From Lachnospiraceae bacterium (GTDB taxonomy: Bacteria; Bacillota; Clostridia; Lachnospirales; Lachnospiraceae), in NCBI GenBank assembly GCA_017615545.1, contig JAFZZY010000051.1, positions 1 through 34,625 of the forward strand: a DNA stretch of 34,625 bases, written 5' to 3'. The notes beneath the pieces are model-generated. The model was not told the origin of the DNA. It saw only the letters and a program-made list of their open reading frames with translations, and did no database searches. The stretch's first letter is position 1. Each line of letters begins with the position of its first letter. The position numbers and the translations under genes are program-made. Positions 8,322-17,119 of the stretch are shown piece after piece.

Positions 8322-9038
8322 TCAATGATTCTCCAGCCAGTACACTGCGTATTCGGTCTCCGGAACGAAACCATGACCGATCGCCATCTTCGATGACATC
8401 GGGTTCTGCGCATCCCAGTGCACGGTCCAACCTCTGCTGTGGCTCTGCCGGATCATCTCGTAAACGCAGTGGTCTGCCAGTCCTTTGCCTCGATGTTCCG
8501 GCTCAGTAAATACGTCCAGTTCCAGATGCCTGTCGAACGAAATGAAACTCGATGATGCAGCCACGACCTGACCGTCAAACAACACGACCGCGCCTGTCGC
8601 CTGATCGGCAAATTCCTGATAATCCGAATATCCCCGGCCCTGGTCGAACGGATGCTTCTCAAATATCTCTTCGGTAAAAGCTCCGATGCTGTAACCCTCG
8701 GGAAGCGGCCTTAGTTTCTTACCGGATTCTTCCGAAAGCGGCTTCATCAGTTCTCTCCGAAGAGCGAACTGAACCGGCATCTTCCGGATATACTCTTCCC
8801 ATTCCGGACTCATGCAGACCAGCCTGGTGTTATAGAGCACGTCCGGATGATCCGCGAGGAAGCCTTCCTCCGGCTTTCCGCATAAATACGTAAATACCGT
8901 CTTGTAGATGCAGCCACTGGGATACGAGAAGATCGTCCCCATATTTCCTGCCTTGCAAGCCGTAAGGATCAGCGGCTCTGTCGTAAGCACACCGCTTCCA
9001 TCCTTCTCCCAAATCTCATAAATATCTTGTGTTTCCAT
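8322..9038 (-). CDS. GNAT acetyltransferase, ZmaR-like (PF12746-type)
   Basis: A 238-residue protein. The second half has the GNAT_acetyltran signature: SFISFDRHLELDVFTEPE, then RGKGLA and WTVHWDAQNPMSSKMAIGHGF. The 'WDA.N..S...A...GF' pattern is characteristic of the group containing the zwittermicin self-resistance protein ZmaR. The first half (GVLTTEPLILTACKAGNMGTI) is the family's N-terminal extension. The start at 9038 has AGGAG 6 bases upstream and follows the upstream stop by two bases, so the genes are tightly coupled. The acceptor is unknown; antibiotic resistance is known for only a few relatives. Confidence 0.8.
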   Translation of the reverse strand: METQDIYEIWEKDGSGVLTTEPLILTACKAGNMGTIFSYPSGCIYKTVFTYLCGKPEEGFLADHPDVLYNTRLVCMSPEWEEYIRKMPVQFALRRELMKPLSEESGKKLRPLPEGYSIGAFTEEIFEKHPFDQGRGYSDYQEFADQATGAVVLFDGQVVAASSSFISFDRHLELDVFTEPEHRGKGLADHCVYEMIRQSHSRGWTVHWDAQNPMSSKMAIGHGFVPETEYAVYWLENH

Positions 9039-9040
9039 AA

Positions 9041-9604
9041 CTACTCCTGCGGGTTCAGTTTCTCCCACTCCTGCCTAAGCAGTCGGTATTCCAGGCGGTC
9101 TTTCATCTTCCCGTCGTGCCACTCATAGTCTTTGTGCTCGGCCTCTTTGATCAGTCCGTTCTTCTGCATGACGCGCTCTGAGCCTTTATTCTCCGCCAGG
9201 CAACCGGTCGTCACCCGATACACCCCATCCTTCGTGAACGCATATTCAAGCACACGTTTTAACGCTTCGGACGTGTATCCATTGCCCCAGAATTTAGGGT
9301 AAGTAAAGTAGCCCAGATGCACGATCTTCCCGACCGGCGTGCGGTCCACAACGGTATAGCCGATGCTTCCAACCTGCTCATGCGTGTCTTTCAACTCCAT
9401 GTGCAGGAAATAGAATTTGCGGTCATCCTTCTCCATATCCGACAACACGTCTGCGAACTCTTCCTTCGCCTGTTCGATCGAATCGCACTTGATATCCTGC
9501 ATGTAATACATGGTCTGCTCATCCGTCTTTAAACGATAGTAAGCATCAAAATCATCCGCAGAATAATCCCTCAATATCAGTCTGTCTGTTTGAAGATAGA
9601 TCAT
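9041..9604 (-). CDS. GNAT acetyltransferase, RimJ/RimL-like
   Basis: A 187-residue GNAT protein of the RimJ/RimL type (Acetyltransf_3). It opens with LQTDRLILRDYSADDFDAYY, has HLGYFTYPKFWGNGYTSEALKRVLEYAF and ends with GSERVMQKNGL. Family members acetylate protein N-termini or small molecules. AAAGGA lies 7 bases before the ATG at 9604. That ATG overlaps the TGA of the phosphotransferase gene in an ATGA arrangement, a sign of translational coupling. A frame-start at 9631 would lie inside the upstream gene and has no ribosome site. Confidence 0.87.
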   Translation of the reverse strand: MIYLQTDRLILRDYSADDFDAYYRLKTDEQTMYYMQDIKCDSIEQAKEEFADVLSDMEKDDRKFYFLHMELKDTHEQVGSIGYTVVDRTPVGKIVHLGYFTYPKFWGNGYTSEALKRVLEYAFTKDGVYRVTTGCLAENKGSERVMQKNGLIKEAEHKDYEWHDGKMKDRLEYRLLRQEWEKLNPQE

Positions 9605-10515
9605 ATTAATCCTTTCGCGCTCTCCTGCCATTGATTCAGCCAGTACAGCTGATAGTCGATAAATCTCTCATCGATGCAATCGATCCCATGTATTTCCAAG
9701 ATCGTCGCCTGAAGCTGGAAATGCCGGATCGCCACCCAGTCCGCAAAGGAAAGCACCTCTTCACGACTGAGTGCTTGGTATCTCGTATACCCGGAAAGAA
9801 ACTTCCGGTACACTTCTTTTGTAAGCTCGACGTCTTCCGGTTTCAGCCTGAAATAGTCCGTCATATCGCACATCACCATAATGTCAAACATGATGGGCGC
9901 ACGGCAGACTGTATCAAAATCGACGAGGTAGATCTTACCATCCGCCCTCTGGAGAAGATTTCCCCTGTGCAGATCCCCATGGCAGATCTCGCACGGCTGA
10001 TCCTTCACCTTCTCCCACAGACGCCCTGCCAGTTCCTCGTAAGCAGCGATCTTCGGATAGTTTTTCTTGCGCAGAAACTCCAGATAGCGTTCGATAAAAA
10101 ACGCTTTTCCATGCGTAACCGGCTCAACAGGACAATGCTTCATCAACTCATGAAGTGCTGACACCAGTGCTCCGACATTTTTTGCCTGTTCCTCCAGATC
10201 CGGTTCTTCTCCCTCGATGTACTCCATCAGCGTGATAAGGTTTTCCTCACCCTCGACCTCCGCACGGAAGATCGCCTCTCCGTCCTTCGTCAGGATCGTC
10301 GCAGGGACCGGAAAGCCACACTTTTCCAGATACCTCATAACCTCCACCGACTGCTTTGCAGTATCCGCAAACGCGGAGCCGATGACCTTAAGCAGGTATT
10401 TCTTCTCACCATTCACAACATAGGTATGACTGCCACCCTCTCTTAAGAGTTCCAAAGAAGAAGCTTCTATCCCATAATTCAATTTCAGTATCTCTTGAAG
10501 TTTTCTCTCATCCAT
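9601..10515 (-). CDS. APH-fold phosphotransferase
   Basis: A 304-residue kinase of the aminoglycoside phosphotransferase/choline kinase superfamily. The catalytic loop is CHGDLHRGN (H179, D181, N186) and the metal-binding Asp199 follows in LVDFD. The N-lobe nucleotide-binding part precedes it (YLLKVIG with the Lys). The superfamily phosphorylates aminoglycosides, macrolides, homoserine, choline and others; the acceptor is not readable here. The ATG has only a weak ribosome site. It overlaps the next GNAT gene by three bases and lies 36 bases behind the nucleoside phosphorylase. Confidence 0.85.
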   Translation of the reverse strand: MDERKLQEILKLNYGIEASSLELLREGGSHTYVVNGEKKYLLKVIGSAFADTAKQSVEVMRYLEKCGFPVPATILTKDGEAIFRAEVEGEENLITLMEYIEGEEPDLEEQAKNVGALVSALHELMKHCPVEPVTHGKAFFIERYLEFLRKKNYPKIAAYEELAGRLWEKVKDQPCEICHGDLHRGNLLQRADGKIYLVDFDTVCRAPIMFDIMVMCDMTDYFRLKPEDVELTKEVYRKFLSGYTRYQALSREEVLSFADWVAIRHFQLQATILEIHGIDCIDERFIDYQLYWLNQWQESAKGLI

Positions 10516-10551
10516 GCTCGTTGTTCTTCATCCTTGCTTTCTCCGACGAAC

Positions 10552-11313
10552 TCAATCCGTCACATAGCACGCGAGTTCCAGGGCGATATCAAAGTGTCCC
10601 GGGTCGTGCTGTGTATGTTTCTTCTGGTTTTTCTCCATTCGTGCATCCCACTTCGGTGCATCGAGAAGATCTCCACAGGTTAGAAAATAGTAGACGTTTA
10701 ATCCTCTGAAATCACACATGGCCTGCACCGCGGCACACTCCATCTCTACAGAGATACAGCCCTCACTCTTTCTCTTTTCAAAATTGCCCCTGGTCTCACG
10801 GTGCGGCGCATCTGTCGTCCAGGTCTTTCCCTGAATGAACGGCAGGCCTGCTTCCTCCATGAATGCGGCTACCACATCGCTGTTTTTCACATCGATATAG
10901 TCCGATGCCGGCGCAAAATGATACGATGTTCCTTCGTCACGATAGGCCGCTGTCGGAACCATGACTTTGCCTCTTGCGATCTCTTTATTCAGACATCCGC
11001 TGCCACCGAAAACGATGTATTTATTCGTGTTGATGATGGACATGGTGTCTTCCATATCGCCCACGCATCCTGGGCCTCCGATGAAGGACATATACACGGC
11101 AAATTCTTTTCCCTTATACGAAAAACCATAGATCGGTTTAGGACCGTTCGTGGAATACAGATCTCCGATCTTTTCACAGTCAAATGCTTCCAGCACATAC
11201 TGGAATATCTCATTGGAAAACGTCAGGATGCACGCATCCACCTTCTTCGCATTCTCGTTCTTCCAGACCTTGAGGATCTCCTCTGTATTTTTATCAAATG
11301 AATCTGTGATCAT
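10552..11313 (-). CDS. Nucleoside phosphorylase, uridine phosphorylase-like
   Basis: A 253-residue PNP/UDP-family protein. Diagnostic segments are YIVFGGSGCLNKEI (phosphate-binding strand), YRDEGTSYHF (ribose/phosphate region typical of Udp-like enzymes), TWTTDAPHRET and SVEMECAAVQA (the VEMExA motif contacting ribose). It would cleave nucleosides with phosphate to free base and sugar-1-phosphate; base specificity is unclear. GGAGGTGA lies 6-7 bases before the ATG. A paralogue with the same motifs lies at 20925-21701. Confidence 0.85.
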   Translation of the reverse strand: MITDSFDKNTEEILKVWKNENAKKVDACILTFSNEIFQYVLEAFDCEKIGDLYSTNGPKPIYGFSYKGKEFAVYMSFIGGPGCVGDMEDTMSIINTNKYIVFGGSGCLNKEIARGKVMVPTAAYRDEGTSYHFAPASDYIDVKNSDVVAAFMEEAGLPFIQGKTWTTDAPHRETRGNFEKRKSEGCISVEMECAAVQAMCDFRGLNVYYFLTCGDLLDAPKWDARMEKNQKKHTQHDPGHFDIALELACYVTD

Positions 11314-11386
11314 GACTTCTCACCTCCGTTAGTAGTTCTTTCTCCATATGGACAATAGTGTTCCTGTTCTGCCAGTCTACATGTAT

Positions 11387-11962
11387 TCATTTCTTCTCCT
11401 GCAGATCTCGAATTCGTTTTTGGGGGTCAATGATCTCCGCGTGGCCGATGAGGAAGCGGCCTTCCTTGTTGGTGTACTGAAGCCCGGCTTCTATGCAACA
11501 GATGATATCAATAACACCGGCATGTGTAACCAAGAGTATATCGCCCTCTAACGTTGAAGTTCTGCTCTTAAATTCAGCCCAGGCATCTTTGATACGCTCA
11601 TAAAACTGCTTCGGGCTTTCTCCATTGGGGTATTGTTGCTCCCATCCTAAGGCAGAATAATACAGTCCGGGATACTCCTTTTTGAACCTTGTCTTAGAAA
11701 TGCCTGCCAAATCCCCGTTATTCGTCTCTCTGAATGCTTTAAGATATTGGACCGGCAACTCTAACTGTTTTGCCACGATATCGGCGGTTTCCTTTGCACG
11801 CTGCAGATCGCTGGCAAAAATATGCCGGATATCATACGCATTGTCCGCAAACCGTTTACAAGCATATTTAACTTGCTCTATTCCGCTTTGTGTAAGGCCG
11901 GCATCACTCCATCCGCCCAGCCTGGAAGCATCATCTTTGCCATGTCGCATTAATAGTATCAT
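11387..11962 (-). CDS. Histidine phosphatase superfamily protein (phosphoglycerate mutase-like)
   Basis: A 191-residue protein with the catalytic LMRHGK near the N-terminus (phospho-acceptor His), an arginine in SDLQRAKETA, and the second catalytic His in LLVTHAGVIDII. These are the hallmarks of the branch containing CobC, PhoE and broad phosphatases. The phosphorylated substrate is unknown. AAGG lies 6 bases before the ATG at 11962 and would touch an alternative ATG at 11968, so the shorter form is chosen. An extended -10 promoter lies upstream near 12020. Confidence 0.88.
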   Translation of the reverse strand: MILLMRHGKDDASRLGGWSDAGLTQSGIEQVKYACKRFADNAYDIRHIFASDLQRAKETADIVAKQLELPVQYLKAFRETNNGDLAGISKTRFKKEYPGLYYSALGWEQQYPNGESPKQFYERIKDAWAEFKSRTSTLEGDILLVTHAGVIDIICCIEAGLQYTNKEGRFLIGHAEIIDPQKRIRDLQEKK

Positions 11963-12016
11963 GATCATCCTTCTATATCTCTGTCTATAGCCTCGAAGTT
12001 ACAAGTGTTAAGGAAT

Positions 12017-12025
12017 ATTATACCA
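12017..12025 (-). promoter_or_regulatory. extended -10 promoter for the histidine phosphatase gene
   Basis: On the minus strand the sequence TGGTATAAT forms an extended -10 element (TGn then TATAAT). No good -35 hexamer is seen 17 bases upstream. It lies 55 bases before the gene start. Confidence 0.5.
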
Positions 12026-12069
12026 CAAATCCCCAGGCCTGTATACCTTCAGCATTTTTATATAACAAG

Positions 12070-12094
12070 AAAAAGCCCCGGGCAGGGACCTTTT
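12070..12094 (-). terminator. probable terminator after the cupin gene
   Basis: On the minus strand a short imperfect GC stem with A/T flanks (AAAAG..TCCC / GGGG.CTTTTT) ends in a T-rich run. It lies about 50 bases downstream of the cupin stop, in the 182-base gap before the histidine phosphatase. The stem has one bulge, so strength is uncertain. Confidence 0.45.
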
Positions 12095-12144
12095 CAAGCA
12101 CGTGTATTCCGTTATGTTTCTGTTGATCAAACAAATACACAATA

Positions 12145-12534
12145 TCAGCACAGAGCGGGCATAAACTTGGCAAACAGATACAGCCCGTCATCGCCGGCAT
12201 GCACCTCGTGGTGTACCTTAGGCGGCATGACCGAGATCACTCCCGGAACATACTCGATCTCACAACCATCATTGATGCATATACCATTTCCCGCGATCAC
12301 TTCGTGCGTTTCCAACTGGGGATCATGAATGTGATCCAGGATGCTTTTTCCCGGCGCGATCCTGACCAGATGGAAGCTATAGGCGCCTCCGGTCTCTTTC
12401 GCCGTCACGATGTGCTTCAGCTCAACGCCCTCGAATGTAGGATGCTTCGACCAGGGGATCGCATCGAATGCTCTCTGCTCACCCGGGATCACAAAACGTC
12501 CATTGTTAAATGCCTCAAAAACCATGTCTTTCAT
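12145..12534 (-). CDS. Cupin-domain protein
   Basis: A 129-residue single-cupin protein. The first cupin motif is LDHIHDPQLETHEVIAGNG (two His, Glu and a further His as potential metal ligands) and the second is ISVMPPKVHHEVHAGDDGLY. AAAGGA lies about 8 bases before the ATG. It follows the AraC regulator by 48 bases on the same strand, so the regulator may act on it or share its signal. Enzyme or ligand-sensor roles are both possible; no substrate can be named. Confidence 0.82.
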   Translation of the reverse strand: MKDMVFEAFNNGRFVIPGEQRAFDAIPWSKHPTFEGVELKHIVTAKETGGAYSFHLVRIAPGKSILDHIHDPQLETHEVIAGNGICINDGCEIEYVPGVISVMPPKVHHEVHAGDDGLYLFAKFMPALC

Positions 12535-12582
12535 AATGATTGTCCTTTCTTTGATTTTGATAGGACGATCATATCAAAAAAC

Positions 12583-13233
12583 TTATGCGTCGGCATTGGA
12601 TGAAATTGCGGAGTTTGCAAATTGTTCGGGCGATATCCCAACTTGTTTTTTGAACACCCGATCCAGATGGCTTTGATCGCAGAAGCCGACCATGTAGGCC
12701 ACATCGACCACCTTATACCCCTCGCGGAGTAGCTGCTGAGCCTTGCGGACCCGGCACTGCATCTGGAACTTATGCGGCGTAAGGCCGTTTTCATCCGAGA
12801 ACTTGCGTATCATGTGGTAGGAACTGATATTGACCTTTTGAGACATCTGGGCAATGCTGAGTTCCAGTTCCGGATTACCAATGATCTCTCTTTTTATGAC
12901 ATCCAGATCCTTCTTGATCTCGTCGGTCTTCGGGATACATGTGGTGATCATGGAATAATGTTCCGTTTTGGGTTCGATCGAATGCCTGACATCCGGAAGT
13001 ACCGAGAAATACTCTCCCTCCGAGCATTCGTAACACTGGTCGTCTATGCGGATCCGGATCGTTCCTTCCGTCACGATCCCAAATACATAATGATCCACGT
13101 GCGTATGAGGAGGATAGGTGATCTGAACCTGCTCCAGACTTACGACCTCTATCCCTGTTGACCTGTCTTCGATAAATTGAATCTTATCCGCCTTCACTTC
13201 TTCTCGTAATCCTCTCTCATCAGCCGCGTTCAC
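12583..13233 (-). CDS. AraC-family transcriptional regulator with cupin sensor domain
   Basis: A 216-residue regulator. The N-terminal half is an AraC-type cupin (TYPPHTHVDHYVFGIVTEGTI, then CSEGEYFSVLPDVRHSIEP). The C-terminal ~100 residues hold the two helix-turn-helix units (LSIAQMSQKVNISSYHMIRKFSDENGL and VVDVAYMVGFCDQSHLDRVFKKQVGISP). The open frame begins at a GTG overlapping the end of the methyltransferase gene by 14 bases, but its AAGG site is almost touching the GTG. A GTG at 13197 is an alternative, giving about 204 residues. Likely controls the downstream cupin gene or this cluster (inference). Confidence 0.85.
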   Translation of the reverse strand: MNAADERGLREEVKADKIQFIEDRSTGIEVVSLEQVQITYPPHTHVDHYVFGIVTEGTIRIRIDDQCYECSEGEYFSVLPDVRHSIEPKTEHYSMITTCIPKTDEIKKDLDVIKREIIGNPELELSIAQMSQKVNISSYHMIRKFSDENGLTPHKFQMQCRVRKAQQLLREGYKVVDVAYMVGFCDQSHLDRVFKKQVGISPEQFANSAISSNADA

Positions 13234-14158
13234 CCTTCACAAACAGATTATCTTTTCCCATACCGCATACATAGGGATTACTGTCGTACATGTGACAAAA
13301 CTCCAGAAAATCTTCTCTCTGCTTCTGATCATTCATGATCTTTACGAGTATCTCGTTCGGTATAGTGCGAGCATAGGCTCCGGGCCCGGCAAAAGTAATA
13401 TTATTCACACCATATTTCTTCAGGATATTTTCCAGTTCATCCGGCATAAAATGATAGGTGACGCACCACGGGACCTCCCCACGGTCATAAGCCTCTTTGG
13501 TTTCTTCCACATCTCCAAGAAGTCCCGTTTCGTATGCCTTAACTACACTCTCCTTACTGAATGAAAAGCCCTCTATCATCTGTTCTCTGCTACTTAAGCA
13601 CCACTGAACCCACGAATCCTTACTGTTTTTATCCAGGATAAACTGATTCTTCTGAATCGGGTTCGACAGATATGGTACCGATCCTAACCTGCTGGATACG
13701 CTGAACATGATTCGCTTTTTTGCGATCCTTACCAGCTCTCCGATCACCTTCTCATGATTTGGATACGTGTAAGAGATCGGCGAATCAAATGACATCACAA
13801 GATCAAAACTTCGATCTGCATAAGCAGAAAGATCTTCCAGTGCTCCTTTTACAAAGGTGATCCTGTCGGCAACACCTTCCCGTTCTGCGATTTCCCTTGC
13901 TTTATTGATCATGGGTTGTGAGATATCAAAATGTGTAACGCGGACTCCATGTTTTGCAAGTAGAATAGAAAATCTTCCGCATCCTGCCCCGCCGTCAAAT
14001 GCAGTACTGATCCCATCAAGAGATTGCAGGAGCTCACGTTCAATATGCGCTTTCTGAACAATGTCATCTATAAATGTCTTTTCTCGCTCGGCTTCCAGTT
14101 CACCTTTGTCAGGCTGGTTCCACATACGTTCTGATATTTTTTCACTATAATTATCCAT
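13220..14158 (-). CDS. SAM-dependent class I methyltransferase
   Basis: A 312-residue methyltransferase with motif I FDGGAGCGRFSILLAKHG (about 53-70), acidic HFDIS after strand 2 and SFDLVMSFDSPISYTYP around motif IV. The C-terminal half is longer than in minimal enzymes and may bind substrate. GGAGG lies 4 bases before the ATG at 14158. An upstream frame extension to 14227 runs into the preceding gene and has no ribosome site. It lies 23 bases behind the APH-fold gene and overlaps the AraC gene by 14 bases. Confidence 0.83.
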   Translation of the reverse strand: MDNYSEKISERMWNQPDKGELEAEREKTFIDDIVQKAHIERELLQSLDGISTAFDGGAGCGRFSILLAKHGVRVTHFDISQPMINKAREIAEREGVADRITFVKGALEDLSAYADRSFDLVMSFDSPISYTYPNHEKVIGELVRIAKKRIMFSVSSRLGSVPYLSNPIQKNQFILDKNSKDSWVQWCLSSREQMIEGFSFSKESVVKAYETGLLGDVEETKEAYDRGEVPWCVTYHFMPDELENILKKYGVNNITFAGPGAYARTIPNEILVKIMNDQKQREDFLEFCHMYDSNPYVCGMGKDNLFVKGERG

Positions 14159-14181
14159 AAATCCTCCCCTACGATTCCACT

Positions 14182-15177
14182 CTACATTTCCCCATATCCT
14201 GCATATGGTATATGCTCGATCAGGCATTCTGCGGCATCTTCGATATCTTCGGGATCCAACTCTTCTCCCTCACGTGCGCAGCACTCAAACTCATCGACGA
14301 TGTTCTCGATCAGAACCATGTCGATGAACAGCGGAAGCTGCGAAAGCATTTCGTCGAATACCTCGGTCTCGCTCCGGTATCCGGCCACCACCGTATCAAA
14401 ATAGCCTTTCATGTACTCCATGCGCTTTTTGCCGTCCGGTTCATGCTGAAACCAACCGATCCCATGGGTCCAGAGGTTCGCCAGATCGAACATATACCAG
14501 CAATACATGCAGTTATCAAAATCAAATACCATGATATCCCCGGTCTTCATGTCAATGTGATAGTTTCCATCACTGAAATCAAAGTGGACCAATCCGTAAA
14601 CGCTTTCATCTGCAGGCAACTTGCAAAAGTCGTCCAGACGCTCCCCGATCGCTTTTTTCAGTTCTTCGTATTCATCCGGGATCAATGCGTCGATATACTC
14701 CCGGTTATACTTGTCGAAGTACTCCGGCCTTTTATTCACGGGCTTATATTCCTTAGACAGCCTGTGGATCGCGCCTAGCGCCTTCCCGGTATTATAGAAA
14801 TACTCTTCTAGCGGAGCGCCCTCCCGGTACTTGTATCCATTGTCCGAGATCAGCATTCCTTTGGCGTAGGAAAACAGCATCACAAAACACTCTTTTCCAT
14901 CCGCGGAAAATGCTTCCACGAGCTTCCCGTTGGAAGAAGGGATCACATCCGCCACCGGGGCGCCATTATCTGCCAGATAGTGTACGAATTCCGCCTCGGC
15001 GTAATACTCTTCCGCACTTCTGTCACCCAGCAGGGAAAGCCTTAACACATACTCCGGCTCCCCCGCTTTGAAGCACACGTACACAAGATTGCGCCCACCT
15101 TCATGACCGGGTACTACGCTTAATTCATAATCCTTCAAGCCATACAGTTTCTTCACATTTTCAATGAATTGGTCCAA
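14182..15177 (-). CDS. APH-fold phosphotransferase with TTG start
   Basis: A 331-residue member of the aminoglycoside phosphotransferase superfamily. The catalytic loop reads VHFDFSDGNYH (H198, D200, N205), with the metal Asp pair in VFDFDN (219, 221). Phe replaces the usual Gly in HGD, as in homoserine-kinase-like and spectinomycin-type relatives. The start codon is TTG at 15175-15177, supported by AAAGGAG 8 bases upstream; no better ATG lies nearby. Distinct from the APH gene at 9601-10515. Substrate unknown. Confidence 0.82.
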   Translation of the reverse strand: MDQFIENVKKLYGLKDYELSVVPGHEGGRNLVYVCFKAGEPEYVLRLSLLGDRSAEEYYAEAEFVHYLADNGAPVADVIPSSNGKLVEAFSADGKECFVMLFSYAKGMLISDNGYKYREGAPLEEYFYNTGKALGAIHRLSKEYKPVNKRPEYFDKYNREYIDALIPDEYEELKKAIGERLDDFCKLPADESVYGLVHFDFSDGNYHIDMKTGDIMVFDFDNCMYCWYMFDLANLWTHGIGWFQHEPDGKKRMEYMKGYFDTVVAGYRSETEVFDEMLSQLPLFIDMVLIENIVDEFECCAREGEELDPEDIEDAAECLIEHIPYAGYGEM

Positions 15178-15210
15178 TAATCGTTCTCCTTTATCTCATA
15201 AGTCAAATCG

Positions 15211-16080
15211 TCACCTGGCCAGGTAGGCATACAGCGTGACCCATTTGTTCTCTTCGCCTACATTACCTGCTTTAAACGCGGGCACACTCTTCGATGCCGT
15301 CAGAACATAGCATCCGTTTTCCAGTTTATGCTCGTCGAGTACCTTATAGCCGGCCTGCATTGCCCCGGAGCCGGGCTCGCAGCCTAGAACCCGAAGCGCG
15401 TAGACGATCATGTGTGCTCCGATCTTGATCGGATCCGGCGGATAGAACGTTCCCAGCATCACATCCACCATGGGTGTTTTCATGTCGTCCGTCCTGTAGA
15501 AGATGTTACGCTTGGTAAAGTAGTGCGCCAAAGCATCCGCGCACTCCGGCCGATGTCCCTGAAGCGCCAGCTCCGCGACCAGCAAGAGATATTCCACCGT
15601 CAGTCTCGCACAACTCTTATGCGGCTTCTTCGGGTCATTGATCTTTTTGTTGGTACTGATGCAGCCGAAGCCGCCGTCATCTTTGATCAACTTAAGAACG
15701 GAATCAACCTCGTTCTTTACAATATCTTCGGAATAATACCCCAGCTTTACCAGGTTTCTGAGAAGCAGCGGTTCACCGCACAGCATCTTAAAACCTGTGC
15801 TTTCGATCAGGCCGAACACCTCATCGTCGATATCCTTACCGATATCGTCCCTGGTCAGCCCCCATTCGGCGAAGGCCATGATCGCATCATATTTATCCCA
15901 GGGCTTGTCTTTCTTCAGTTTCTTGAGCCCCCGCTCATACACTTTACTCTCAAGCAGTTCCTTTTTGCAAGCAACCACGCGGTCATCGTCTTCCGACGAT
16001 CTCTCGTATTCCTTCAGCGTTCTGAGCCTTACTTCCGGGGCCGTTTCTTCCAGCAACCATTCCAAAATCGCTTTATCCAT
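15211..16080 (-). CDS. Helical-repeat (alpha/alpha toroid-like) protein of unknown function
   Basis: A 289-residue soluble protein starting MDKAILEWLLEETAPEVRLRTLKEY. The 'WLL....P.VR..TL' opening and later GGFGC and GCYVL segments resemble the terpenoid-cyclase/prenyltransferase-like alpha-alpha toroid proteins found in Clostridia. No catalytic motif of those enzymes is evident. AGGAGG lies about 8 bases before the ATG at 16080 and only 2 before an ATG at 16086, hence the chosen start. Neighbours are an AraC/GyrI-like regulator 17 bases upstream and an APH gene downstream. Confidence 0.72.
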   Translation of the reverse strand: MDKAILEWLLEETAPEVRLRTLKEYERSSEDDDRVVACKKELLESKVYERGLKKLKKDKPWDKYDAIMAFAEWGLTRDDIGKDIDDEVFGLIESTGFKMLCGEPLLLRNLVKLGYYSEDIVKNEVDSVLKLIKDDGGFGCISTNKKINDPKKPHKSCARLTVEYLLLVAELALQGHRPECADALAHYFTKRNIFYRTDDMKTPMVDVMLGTFYPPDPIKIGAHMIVYALRVLGCEPGSGAMQAGYKVLDEHKLENGCYVLTASKSVPAFKAGNVGEENKWVTLYAYLAR

Positions 16081-16097
16081 ATGCATTGCCCTCCTGC

Positions 16098-16946
16098 TTA
16101 TACAGTTGAACCACTCTTCCGAACGGGAATGCAGATCTCACTGACATAGTCGCGCGATGACGGATCCCCAGGCAGATAGTTTTCGATGTCCACGTCGGGA
16201 ATGAGCTCATAATCCGATACCGGGAGCCACTCCTTATAAACCTTCTCCCACATGTCCTGGATCGCTTTGGGCATAGGTCCCACGCACTTAAACACGGCCC
16301 ATGTATACTCCGGCAAATGCAGGATCGTAAACCCTTCGGGAACGCCTTCTACGTCGGATGCTTTGCAACCGATGCCGTAGTTAAACTCATCCCCGCCTGC
16401 CTTCTGCTGGAAGCAGATGCCCAGGTATCCCGGGATCTTTCTGCAATTCTCATCTGCATAATACTCGTCCCAAAACTTCGGGATCTCCGCGTCGCTCGTT
16501 TCTGCGTGAAAACTCTTTTCATGCACCAGTAAATCCATTGCTTCCCATTTTTCAATTCTGTACTCCATGATCTGTCCTCCTTCGATTGCGATTCGGACGG
16601 TATACCGGCTCATGAACTTGATCGGACTGCCTTTCTTCGCCTGCATGGGTGACACGCCGTGATATCTGGTAAATGCCTTGGTGAAGCTTTCGGGCGTCTC
16701 ATATCCATACTTGAACGCGATCTCGATCACTTTTTCATCCCCATTCACCAGTTCCGCACCGGCCTGCGACAGGCGCCTCTTCCGCAGATAATCTGCCGGC
16801 GACATTTCCGTAAGCATGGAAAACGCACGATGAAAATGAAAAACCGAAAGGTTCACATTCTTAGCCACATCCTCGAGTGTAATGCGGTCCGTCAGATGAT
16901 CCTCCATGTACTCAATGGCGTTGTTGATCGTCTTTATCCAATCCAT
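16098..16946 (-). CDS. AraC-family regulator with GyrI-like effector domain
   Basis: A 282-residue regulator with an N-terminal AraC DNA-binding region (IEYMEDHLTDRITLEDVAKN... through FKYGYETPESFTKAFTRYHGVSPMQAKK). The C-terminal ~155-residue GyrI-like/SOUL-type domain usually binds small, often cationic, drugs. This is the Rob/BmrR-type architecture. AAGGAGG lies 8 bases before the ATG at 16946. A -10 element TATAAT lies about 23 bases upstream, without a clear -35. It leads a string of five same-strand genes and may regulate it (inference). Confidence 0.88.
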   Translation of the reverse strand: MDWIKTINNAIEYMEDHLTDRITLEDVAKNVNLSVFHFHRAFSMLTEMSPADYLRKRRLSQAGAELVNGDEKVIEIAFKYGYETPESFTKAFTRYHGVSPMQAKKGSPIKFMSRYTVRIAIEGGQIMEYRIEKWEAMDLLVHEKSFHAETSDAEIPKFWDEYYADENCRKIPGYLGICFQQKAGGDEFNYGIGCKASDVEGVPEGFTILHLPEYTWAVFKCVGPMPKAIQDMWEKVYKEWLPVSDYELIPDVDIENYLPGDPSSRDYVSEICIPVRKSGSTV

Positions 16947-16968
16947 CGGTATACCTCCTTTCACAGTC

Positions 16969-16974
16969 ATTATA
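16969..16974 (-). promoter_or_regulatory. -10 element before the AraC/GyrI-like gene
   Basis: TATAAT on the minus strand, 23-28 bases before the ATG. No recognisable -35 at normal spacing, so an activator-dependent promoter is possible. A nearby 11-base near-palindrome (TCCTGTCAGGA, 16994-17004) could be an operator. Confidence 0.35.
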
Positions 16975-17027
16975 GAGTATCGAATAAATGAAATCCTGTC
17001 AGGACTTGCTTTGTTTTGTCCGATATA

Positions 17028-17119
17028 TTATGCTTCGTTCTTTTCGATCCTTTTCACCTTTGACGGCTTGTCAGAATCATACATAAGCTGCACAGTACCT
17101 CCTACTTCCGCTTTTCCTT
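17028..17119 (-). pseudogene. tail fragment resembling the C-terminus of a DUF3592-type protein
   Basis: A frame reads GGTVQLMYDSDKPSKVKRIEKNEA and stops at 17028-17030. The pattern 'V.V.YD...P.KV' resembles the end of DUF3592-type membrane proteins, but nothing upstream in that frame provides the rest. An AGGAGG lies before GTG and ATG codons, so a 21-residue peptide could be made. I read it as a remnant joined to the duplicated block; the family match is tentative. Confidence 0.3.
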
